Shown: positions 1-5,306 of the stretch, in pieces | Layout: each line of letters begins with the position of its first letter | Position numbering within the stretch: the stretch's first letter is position 1 | Assembly (NCBI GenBank): GCA_013314865.1 | Contig: JABUEV010000202.1 | Coordinates: forward strand, 1-5,306 | Direction of reading: 5' to 3' | Origin: Bacteroidales bacterium | GTDB lineage: Bacteria > Bacteroidota > Bacteroidia > Bacteroidales > VadinHA17 | DNA length: 5,306 nucleotides | Notes under the pieces: model-generated | What the model saw: only the letters and a program-made list of their open reading frames with translations | What the model was told of the DNA's origin: nothing | The model's database searches: none | Translations under genes and position numbers: made by a program

Positions 1-886
1 CCTGCATTCCGAGGGTATCCTGGTTAACGGCTATCATCTCCCGGTTCATGAGAATAGCTTTGGTTTCGGGGGTCATATTTGCCAGGTCGTTGCCTGCAAT
101 AAGGGGAGCTGCAAGCATACACCACAGAGAAAAATGGGTTTTGTACTCCTCGTTTGTCATTCCGCCGTTGCCTACCTCAAGCATGTCGGGATCGTTCCAT
201 CCACCCGGACCGGCGTAACGGGCAAGATCCTTCTGCTTGTCAAAAATTCCTATCATGCTGTTCCAGCTGTCGCTTATGTCACCTGTGGTTCTCCACATAT
301 GCCCAACCTCAGCACCCCATTCCCATGGATTATTGCTTCCCCATTCACAGATGCTGAAAACTATTGGCCGGCCGGCTTTATAAAGAGCGTCACGCATAAG
401 AGTGTATGATGCTCTTGCATTCTGAGTGCTGCTTCCGCACCAGTCATATTTCAGGAAATCCACTCCCCACCTGGCGTATGTGCGGGCATCCTGAAACTCA
501 TAGCCTCTTCCACCCGGCCTCCTTTGGCAGGTTACCGTCCCTGCCGAAGAATAAATGCCGAATTTCAGGCCTTTTGAGTGTATATAATCGGCAAGAAATT
601 TCATCCCGTGCGGAAAACGCTCAGGATCAACGACTATTTCACCATTCTCGTCACGGGAAACCTGCCAGCAGTCGTCGATTACTATGTATTCATAACCGGC
701 ATCCTTCATGCCGCTGCTTACCATAGCATCAGCCATTTTCATTATCAGCTCTTCGCTGACATCACAGTGGTACTTGTTCCAGCTGTTCCATCCCATCGGT
801 GGAGTCTTTGCCAGTCCGGCATATTTCTGCGCCATTAATAAAGTGCCACAAAAAACAAGGATAAGTGAAAAAATAAGTTTTTTCAT
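1..886 (-). CDS. Secreted GH27 alpha-galactosidase, 3' end cut off by the window
   Basis: Glycoside hydrolase family 27 enzymes are retaining exo-glycosidases that release terminal alpha-linked galactose. The frame opens at ATG 884-886 and runs off the left edge after 295 residues. Residues 1-19 form a signal peptide (MKK, hydrophobic core, LLMA) with probable cleavage before Gln20, giving periplasmic or outer-membrane export. The (beta/alpha)8 barrel follows: PPMGWNSWN at 29-37, VIDDCW at 69-74, KYDWC at 146-150 with nucleophile Asp148, CEWG at 180-183 (the Glu is typical of galactose- rather than GalNAc-specific members), WRTTGD at 198-203 with acid/base Asp203, GPGGWNDPDML at 226-236, and NQDTLG near 288-293. 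Cys41/Cys73 and Cys120/Cys150 match the conserved disulfides. Family members are usually about 400 residues, so the missing part is mainly the C-terminal beta-sandwich. Catalytic roles are assigned by homology with the human and rice enzymes. GH27 also contains beta-L-arabinopyranosidases and isomalto-dextranases, so substrate is likely but not proven. No Shine-Dalgarno sequence is seen. Confidence 0.95.
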   Translation of the reverse strand, partial: MKKLIFSLILVFCGTLLMAQKYAGLAKTPPMGWNSWNKYHCDVSEELIMKMADAMVSSGMKDAGYEYIVIDDCWQVSRDENGEIVVDPERFPHGMKFLADYIHSKGLKFGIYSSAGTVTCQRRPGGRGYEFQDARTYARWGVDFLKYDWCGSSTQNARASYTLMRDALYKAGRPIVFSICEWGSNNPWEWGAEVGHMWRTTGDISDSWNSMIGIFDKQKDLARYAGPGGWNDPDMLEVGNGGMTNEEYKTHFSLWCMLAAPLIAGNDLANMTPETKAILMNREMIAVNQDTLGMQ

Positions 887-916
887 TGTAAAATGATTTT
901 GAACCAGGTTTAAGTA

Positions 917-924
917 TAAATATA
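917..924 (-). promoter_or_regulatory. Possible -7 element for the alpha-galactosidase gene
   Basis: On the minus strand this reads TATATTTA, seven of eight matches to the Bacteroidota -7 consensus TAnnTTTG, about 30 nt upstream of the start codon at 886. No TTG/TTTG -33 element is found at the usual 19-21 nt spacing; the nearest TTG (minus strand, 955-953) is about 28 nt away. In DNA this AT-rich such a match can arise by chance. Confidence 0.2.
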
Positions 925-1019
925 AGACAGTGTGAGTATAATAATTATTCCACAAGAAAGAAAATTATTATTTATGTTCCTGAGCATTTGTCATGACATT
1001 CTAACGCTCATTATTTTAT

Positions 1020-1036
1020 TGATGCCAGCGGCATCA
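1020..1036. repeat. Perfect 7-bp inverted repeat with 3-nt spacer
   Basis: TGATGCC and GGCATCA flank AGC. Neither strand shows a T-run directly after the dyad, so it is not a standard intrinsic terminator. It lies between two divergent genes, a position that would suit an operator. The spacer is short enough for either a small RNA hairpin or a dimer binding site, and no regulator can be named. Confidence 0.5.
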
Positions 1037-1143
1037 GATCCATACCTCAATGGTAGCATCCATGGCGGCATGCCCCGGGAACTGACTGATAATCCTTTTT
1101 CTGTTTTTGCGACGATTCAGCTATGCTGTTTTCTCTGAATGAT

Positions 1144-1151
1144 TATTTTTG
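1144..1151 (+). promoter_or_regulatory. Candidate -7 element (TATTTTTG) for the permease operon
   Basis: TATTTTTG is an exact match to TAnnTTTG, the -7 consensus of the Bacteroidota primary sigma factor. Transcription would start some 15 nt upstream of the ATG at 1174, giving a very short leader. No good -33 TTG/TTTG is present at the usual spacing; the nearest TTTG (1106-1109) is 34 nt upstream. If real, it excludes the upstream ATG at 1123 as the translation start. Confidence 0.3.
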
Positions 1152-1173
1152 CTTTCATATTACTCCAGCACCG

Positions 1174-2637
1174 ATGCCAGTAGAGAACCGCCTCCTTCAG
1201 AAACGCGTCAATCTTTTTGACGGTATTTCACTCGTAGCCGGAGCCATGATAGGTTCCGGAATTTTTATAGTAAGTGCTGATATAGCCCGTAACGTCGGAT
1301 CACCCGGCTGGCTGATGGTTGTCTGGCTTATAACCGGAATTATAACTGTTATAGGTGCAATAAGTTATGGTGAACTCGCTTCGATGATGCCGGATGTGGG
1401 AGGACAATATGTTTATCTCCGTGAAGCATATCACCCCCTTATCGGGTTTCTTTTCGGATGGACCACATTCCTGGTTATTCAGTGCGGCTCAATTGCTGCT
1501 GTTGCTGTTGCATTTGCAAAATTTACAGGTGTTTTATTCCCATGGATTTCAGAACAGAATGTCATCCTGAGGATAATGAACATTAATATCACAACCACCC
1601 AGCTTCTTGCCATCGCAATGATAATCTTCCTTACCTGGCTCAATACCAGGGGAATAGTTACAGGAAAGACTGTTCAGAACCTGTTTTCCTCAACCAAGGT
1701 AATGGCACTGTTGGGATTCATTTTAATCGGTTTTCTGGCTGTCGATAAGGCAGGTGCATTCAATATCAACAAGGCTGTTTTCTGGGAGGCAAGCCAGGTT
1801 GGTCCGGACAATCAGGTTATCCCTCTGAGCGGCTTTGCTCTTGTCGCTGCAATAGGTACAGCTCTTGTGGGAGCGCTGTTCTCGTCAGATGCATGGTACA
1901 ATGTAACTTATATTTCAGGGGAAGTAATAAATCCCAAAAGAACCGTTCCACTTAGCCTTGTATTCGGAACAGTTATTGTATCGGTAATCTATCTTCTGAC
2001 CAATTTCATTTATATAAAAGTTCTTCCACTTTCAGGTTCACCCGACGGGACTGACGTCATTAGCAGAGGTATTCAGTTTGCAACCGATGACAGGGTTGCA
2101 ACTTCCGCAATGAGTGTGGTGTTTGGAGACTATGCAGCCGTAATAATGGCAATATTTATTATGGTAAGCACTTTCGGATGCAATCACGGGCTGATTCTTG
2201 CCGGACCTAGAGTCTATTATGCAATGGCAAGGGACGGACTCTTCTTCAGGAAAGTAGGAAGCCTGAACAAAAAAGGCGTCCCGGGCTTTGCAATTGCCGT
2301 CCAGGGTGTCTGGTCTGTTCTCCTTTGCCTGTCTGGAACATACAGCAACCTTCTCGATTATGTGATCTTTGCAGTACTTCTCTTCTTTGCAATTACAATT
2401 CTGGCAATATTTGTGCTAAGAGTTAAAAGACCTGACATACCAAGACCATACAAGGCGTTTGGTTACCCCGTAATACCTGCTTTGTACATAGTTCTGACAC
2501 TGGCTATCATGATAATACTTCTGATTTACAAGCCGAACTATACCTTCCCCGGCCTGGTAATTGTACTTCTTGGAATACCGGTGTTTTACCTATGGAGAAA
2601 GTTTTCAGGCGGTAAAAATTACTATGAGGATGAGTAA
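1174..2637 (+). CDS. APC-superfamily amino acid permease, LAT/SteT-like
   Basis: This inner-membrane protein of 487 residues has about 12 hydrophobic segments and probably carries amino acids by exchange or proton symport. Family signatures are clear: GAMIGSGIF at 23-31 in TM1, whose unwound glycines bind the substrate carboxylate in APC transporters; ISYGELASMMPDVGGQYVYL at 63-82; SSDAWYNVTYISGEVINPKR at 237-256, covering TM6 and the following loop; GPRVYYAMARDGLF at 344-357; and KRPDIPRPYKAFGYPVIP at 418-435. The last three are typical of the L-type (LAT, SteT) branch, so neutral amino acids are the likely substrates, though specificity cannot be read from sequence. The frame stays open upstream to an ATG at 1123, but homologous proteins begin about 10-15 residues before TM1, and the extra 17 residues are unlike a permease N-terminus, so 1174 is preferred. 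The rRNA methyltransferase follows after 35 bp without a terminator. Confidence 0.93.
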   Translation: MPVENRLLQKRVNLFDGISLVAGAMIGSGIFIVSADIARNVGSPGWLMVVWLITGIITVIGAISYGELASMMPDVGGQYVYLREAYHPLIGFLFGWTTFLVIQCGSIAAVAVAFAKFTGVLFPWISEQNVILRIMNINITTTQLLAIAMIIFLTWLNTRGIVTGKTVQNLFSSTKVMALLGFILIGFLAVDKAGAFNINKAVFWEASQVGPDNQVIPLSGFALVAAIGTALVGALFSSDAWYNVTYISGEVINPKRTVPLSLVFGTVIVSVIYLLTNFIYIKVLPLSGSPDGTDVISRGIQFATDDRVATSAMSVVFGDYAAVIMAIFIMVSTFGCNHGLILAGPRVYYAMARDGLFFRKVGSLNKKGVPGFAIAVQGVWSVLLCLSGTYSNLLDYVIFAVLLFFAITILAIFVLRVKRPDIPRPYKAFGYPVIPALYIVLTLAIMIILLIYKPNYTFPGLVIVLLGIPVFYLWRKFSGGKNYYEDE

Positions 2638-2672
2638 GTTTACACCATGAGATTAAAAAAATTTAGTTTCTG

Positions 2673-4055
2673 ATGCTTCCGGACAGTTTTGCAGAAAGAC
2701 TAAAAACGCAGAAATACCTTGATTCTGAAGAACTTCTAAGAGCTTTAGAGGAACCTTCCGTGCCAAGCATCCGGATTAACAGTGCAAAATGGAACAAGAA
2801 TCCTGTTTCGGGTGAACCAGTACCATGGTGCAGTACAGGGTACTATCTTGAAAGACGTCCTTCATATAAAGCTGACCCTTTGTTTCATGCCGGGTGCTAT
2901 TATCCCCAGGAAGCATCCAGCATGTTTCTTGAGGAGGTTTACAGGCAGGTAAAACCTGTTTCAGGCAAAATAAGAATTCTTGACCTTTGTGGGGCACCCG
3001 GAGGCAAAAGTACTCACCTTTCATATCTTCTTGGCTCAGACGGCTGGCTTACAGCCAACGACGCTATAAGACAACGGGCTGGCATTCTTTCAGAGAATAT
3101 TACAAAATGGGGCTCCCAGAATACTGTGGTTACATGGAACGACCCGTCTGACTTTGGAAATCTTAGAAACTTTTTCGATATAATCCTGGTTGATGCTCCC
3201 TGCTCGGGAGAAGGCATGTTCAGGGATGCTGAAGCTGTAAGGCAATGGTCGGAGGCGCATGCAGAACACTGCACTGCACGACAGAAAAGGATCCTGATGG
3301 ATGTGTGGCCTGCCCTCAGGAAAGACGGTGTGCTTATCTACAGTACCTGTACATTCAATCCTTCTGAGAATGAATATAATATAAAATGGTTTTCGGAAAA
3401 TGCGAAGGCAGTATCCATAAGACTGGACATCTCTCATTTTGACTCAATAACGGAAATACTGCATCAGAATACCTATGGGTATGCTTTTTATCCCGGCAAA
3501 ATAAAGGGCGAAGGGCTTTTTATATCAGTTCTCAGAAAGGAAGAAGATGACAAAGCATCCGATTCCGTGTATAAGAAGATGAAATTGAGCAGACCCGGAA
3601 AAGAAGATCTGAGTAAGGTAGGGGAATGGACAACCTGTGAAACAGGTTCAGTTGTAAGGTTTGGAAATGAACTGATTGTAACTGCACCTGATGCTGGTGA
3701 GTATTCACTCCTGTCACGACATCTCAGAATAATCAAGCCGGGGACGAAGGTTTGCACCGTAAAGGGAACCTCATTTATTCCTTCTCCCGAGCTGGCTCTT
3801 TCAACCTGTTTGCGAAAAGATTCATTTCCGGCAGTTGACCTGGACTATGAGGGCGCTGTTTCTTATCTTAGACGGGAATCTATAGCAATACGGGCTTCAG
3901 CTCCGGGATGGAATATAATCAGATATAACGGGGTGAATCTTGGTTTTATTAACAGGACAGGGAACAGGATCAATAATTATTTCCCTGTCGACTGGCGTAT
4001 TAAAAACCCTGTTACAGAAGCAGAAAAAAATGAAATTATTGCCTGGGAGGCATAA
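2673..4055 (+). CDS. rsmF: RsmF-like rRNA (cytosine-C5)-methyltransferase, NOL1/NOP2/Sun family
   Basis: This cytoplasmic SAM-dependent enzyme methylates C5 of a cytosine in rRNA; E. coli RsmF modifies C1407 of 16S rRNA. In the 460-residue product, a small N-terminal RNA-binding region (about 1-95, including PSIRINSAK and the YYPQEASSM segment) precedes the Rossmann domain. Motif I, LDLCGAPGGKS at 103-113, binds SAM. Motif IV, DAPCSGEGMF at 174-183, holds the product-release cysteine Cys177, and motif VI, STCTFNPSENE at 224-234, the nucleophile Cys226. GEGLFISVLRK at 279-289 closes the catalytic domain. The C-terminus (about 390-445, with GFINRTGNRINNYFP) matches the PUA-like end of RsmF proteins. 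There is no N-terminal NusB domain, which argues against RsmB. The length agrees with RsmF (479 in E. coli). The exact target cytosine is inferred. No Shine-Dalgarno is seen; the ATG is the first in frame, and the next gene starts 36 bp downstream. Confidence 0.92.
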   Translation: MLPDSFAERLKTQKYLDSEELLRALEEPSVPSIRINSAKWNKNPVSGEPVPWCSTGYYLERRPSYKADPLFHAGCYYPQEASSMFLEEVYRQVKPVSGKIRILDLCGAPGGKSTHLSYLLGSDGWLTANDAIRQRAGILSENITKWGSQNTVVTWNDPSDFGNLRNFFDIILVDAPCSGEGMFRDAEAVRQWSEAHAEHCTARQKRILMDVWPALRKDGVLIYSTCTFNPSENEYNIKWFSENAKAVSIRLDISHFDSITEILHQNTYGYAFYPGKIKGEGLFISVLRKEEDDKASDSVYKKMKLSRPGKEDLSKVGEWTTCETGSVVRFGNELIVTAPDAGEYSLLSRHLRIIKPGTKVCTVKGTSFIPSPELALSTCLRKDSFPAVDLDYEGAVSYLRRESIAIRASAPGWNIIRYNGVNLGFINRTGNRINNYFPVDWRIKNPVTEAEKNEIIAWEA

Positions 4056-4073
4056 TTGAAGGTAAAGATTTAA

Positions 4074-4079
4074 AAGGAA
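4074..4079 (+). promoter_or_regulatory. Weak Shine-Dalgarno-like site before the anSME gene
   Basis: AAGGAA lies 12 nt before the ATG at 4092, somewhat farther than the optimal spacing. It is the only purine-rich match to the anti-Shine-Dalgarno sequence ahead of any gene in this window. Bacteroidota depend little on such sites, so its effect may be small. Confidence 0.3.
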
Positions 4080-4091
4080 CAAATTATTGTA

Positions 4092-5258
4092 ATGGCTGAT
4101 AAATCACGTGAATTCCAGGTTTTTGTGAAACCCGCAGGGGCAGTTTGCAACCTCAGGTGCACATATTGTTATTACCTGGAAAAGTGTAAGTTATATCCAG
4201 GATCAAGTGCGACCATGATGAGTGAGGATGTTCTGGAGAGTTATATAAGACAGCATATTGAAGCTTCAACTGAAAAAACAATATTTTTTTCATGGCACGG
4301 AGGAGAGCCTCTGATGGCAGGTATGGAATTTTACAGAAAAGCTGTTGAGATACAAAAGAGGCTAAAGTCCGAGGGGAAGGAAATCTTTAATGGAATTCAG
4401 ACAAATGGCACCCTCATTAATGAGGTGTGGTGCAGGTTTTTTTTAGATGAAAATTTTGTTGTTGGCATAAGCATTGACGGACCTGGAGATTTGCATAACA
4501 GGTTAAGAAAGAACGCAGACAGGAAAGGGTCTCTAAGTCAGGTGTTAAAAGGTTACGAGTTATTAACCAGGTTTGGAATTAATACAGAAATTCTCTGTGT
4601 CGTAAGTTCGGTCAACGTTAAGTTTCCACTTGTCGTTTATGATTTTTTCCGGCAGTTGGGATGCAGGTTTATCACTTTTCTGCCACTGGTGGTACGGGAT
4701 CAAAACTCGCCGGGCGAAGTCAGTCCGGAGACAGTTAATCCGGATGATTTTGGAACTTTTCTTATTAATGTATTTGATGAGTGGCTCGAAAAGGACATAG
4801 GCAGGATTAAAGTGCAGATTTTCGAGGAGGCACTCCGGTCAGCTTTCAATCAGGGACACACCCTTTGCATTTTCAAAAAAGAGTGCGGTGGAGTGCCAGT
4901 GGTTGAGCATAACGGAGACTTTTATGCCTGCGATCATTTTGTTGACAGGGAGCACCATTTCGGCAACATCCTGGAGGAATCATTGTCATCACTTCTCGAC
5001 AGCGAAAGACAGGCATCATTCGGAAGGGCTAAATATCTCACACTTCCGGTTTACTGCCGGAAGTGTGAAGTGCTTGATATGTGCAACGGGGAGTGTCCGA
5101 AAAACCGTTTTATGCCGACACCTGACGGTGAACCCGGACTAAACTATTTATGCTCCGGTTATAAAAAGTTTTTCAAACACTGCATCCCTTTCATCAATAT
5201 TCTGAAGGAGGTCTGGAAGAACCACCAATTCCTGACCCCCCAGGGCTTTAATACTTGA
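4092..5258 (+). CDS. Anaerobic sulfatase-maturating enzyme (anSME), radical SAM/SPASM
   Basis: anSMEs oxidise the active-site Cys or Ser of sulfatases to C-alpha-formylglycine without oxygen, before the sulfatase is exported. The 388-residue product has the radical SAM motif CNLRCTYC with Cys19, Cys23 and Cys26 for the SAM-binding [4Fe-4S] cluster, Tyr28 just after it, and GGEP at 70-73. The SPASM region carries eight cysteines, 259, 265, 280, 322, 325, 331, 335 and 354, whose spacing follows the two auxiliary clusters of the Clostridium perfringens enzyme. Asp281, directly after Cys280, matches its proposed catalytic base. All key residues are present, so the protein should be active. Family members run about 370-415 residues. 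In Bacteroides thetaiotaomicron the equivalent gene (BT_0238, also called chuR) supports growth on sulfated glycans. No sulfatase lies in this window, so it would act in trans. It is probably the last gene of the operon; a related peptide-modifying SPASM enzyme is a less likely alternative. Confidence 0.93.
   Translation: MADKSREFQVFVKPAGAVCNLRCTYCYYLEKCKLYPGSSATMMSEDVLESYIRQHIEASTEKTIFFSWHGGEPLMAGMEFYRKAVEIQKRLKSEGKEIFNGIQTNGTLINEVWCRFFLDENFVVGISIDGPGDLHNRLRKNADRKGSLSQVLKGYELLTRFGINTEILCVVSSVNVKFPLVVYDFFRQLGCRFITFLPLVVRDQNSPGEVSPETVNPDDFGTFLINVFDEWLEKDIGRIKVQIFEEALRSAFNQGHTLCIFKKECGGVPVVEHNGDFYACDHFVDREHHFGNILEESLSSLLDSERQASFGRAKYLTLPVYCRKCEVLDMCNGECPKNRFMPTPDGEPGLNYLCSGYKKFFKHCIPFINILKEVWKNHQFLTPQGFNT
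5038..5068 (+). repeat. Perfect 12-bp inverted repeat inside the anSME gene
   Basis: TCACACTTCCGG (5038-5049) and CCGGAAGTGTGA (5057-5068) are exact reverse complements separated by the 7-nt loop TTTACTG. The hairpin covers codons 316-326, including auxiliary-cluster cysteines 322 and 325. No T-run follows, so it is not an intrinsic terminator. In mRNA it could slow ribosomes or resist exonucleases; it may also be a by-product of codon choice. Confidence 0.75.
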
Positions 5259-5264
5259 ACAACT

Positions 5265-5306
5265 CTATTTAAGCTTCTCTTTAAAGAAACCGATGGTTCT
5301 TTCCCA
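5265..5306 (-). CDS. C-terminal tail of a convergent gene, possibly a dienelactone-hydrolase-type alpha/beta hydrolase
   Basis: Read on the minus strand from the right edge, the last 42 bases encode WERTIGFFKEKLK followed by TAG (5267-5265). This aromatic and lysine-rich ending resembles the final helix of dienelactone hydrolases and related alpha/beta hydrolases, which commonly end in a W-x-R-T-x-x-F-F pattern. Only 6 bp separate this stop from the anSME stop, a tight convergent arrangement. The identification rests on 13 residues and is tentative; that it is a real coding end is more likely than the family name. Confidence 0.45.
   Translation of the reverse strand, partial: WERTIGFFKEKLK

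Larger units (their letters stand above)
887..1173. other. Divergent intergenic region with a dyad-rich GC patch
   Basis: This stretch separates the minus-strand alpha-galactosidase from the plus-strand permease and must hold both promoters. Positions 887-1019 are strongly AT-rich. Positions 1020-1080 are GC-rich and dense in short symmetric words: a 7-bp stem TGATGCC/GGCATCA (1020-1036), alternating CCAT/ATGG pairs between 1040 and 1065, the palindrome GGCATGCC at 1067-1074 and CCCGGG at 1074-1079. GCGGCAT occurs twice, at 1028-1034 and 1065-1071. The DNA becomes T-rich again after 1095. I see no tRNA, known riboswitch or convincing gene. A 68-codon GTG-initiated frame at 932-1138 has no recognisable domain. 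Confidence 0.6.

Noticed and set aside
366..373. GGCCGGCC palindrome in the alpha-galactosidase gene
   Set aside because: It arises from ordinary codons for an Ala-Gly-Arg-Pro stretch, with nothing nearby to suggest a functional site.
134..896. Several plus-strand open frames of 60-106 codons
   Set aside because: They lie antisense to the alpha-galactosidase, whose catalytic motifs are intact throughout, and their translations show no protein-family features.
1022..1092. Possible transposase or gene remnant on the minus strand of the GC-rich patch
   Set aside because: The short frames there have no motif that can be matched to a transposase or any other family, and no terminal inverted repeats or target duplications are visible.
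932..1138. A 68-codon plus-strand frame with GTG start in the intergenic region
   Set aside because: It has no recognisable domain and no ribosome binding site, spans the AT-rich to GC-rich transition, and overlaps the permease promoter region; chance is the simpler explanation.
3632..3648. AACCTGT-GAA-ACAGGTT inverted repeat inside the methyltransferase gene
   Set aside because: A 7-bp stem is expected several times by chance in a window this size, and it lies mid-gene without a T-run.
2776..4082. Minus-strand open frames of 61-115 codons opposite the methyltransferase
   Set aside because: The plus strand carries an intact methyltransferase with all its motifs; the antisense products are low in recognisable structure and overlap each other.

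Overview
The window looks like ordinary chromosomal DNA from a member of the Bacteroidota, probably an anaerobic or facultative polysaccharide degrader in the Bacteroidales/Marinilabiliales range. Three things support this. The exported glycosidase has a signal peptide that would be cleaved at an A|Q junction. The genes mostly lack a good Shine-Dalgarno sequence and are preceded by AT-rich DNA. There are also matches to the Bacteroidota -7 promoter element (TAnnTTTG). The lineage call is an inference from these features and not a database result.

Layout: positions 1-886 (minus strand) hold the first 295 residues of a secreted GH27 alpha-galactosidase whose C-terminus lies beyond the left edge. 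Positions 887-1173 are a divergent intergenic region with AT-rich flanks around a compact GC-rich, dyad-rich patch. Three plus-strand genes follow, separated by gaps of only 35-36 bp and no visible terminator, so they are probably co-transcribed: an APC-superfamily amino acid permease of LAT type (1174-2637), an RsmF-like rRNA m5C methyltransferase (2673-4055), and an anaerobic sulfatase-maturating radical SAM/SPASM enzyme, anSME (4092-5258). The last 42 bases carry what looks like the C-terminal tail of a convergent minus-strand gene, possibly an alpha/beta hydrolase of dienelactone-hydrolase type.

Functionally, the glycosidase and the sulfatase activator fit a cell that feeds on sulfated or galactose-containing glycans. 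The anSME would switch on sulfatases encoded elsewhere, because none lies in this window. The permease and the rRNA methyltransferase are housekeeping-type genes with no evident link to that role. I see no RNA gene, mobile element, CRISPR array or phage feature, and no convincing new multi-gene system. The most unusual signal is a perfect 12-bp inverted repeat with a 7-nt loop inside the anSME coding sequence, exactly over codons for two iron-sulfur cluster cysteines. The dyad-rich intergenic patch comes second.
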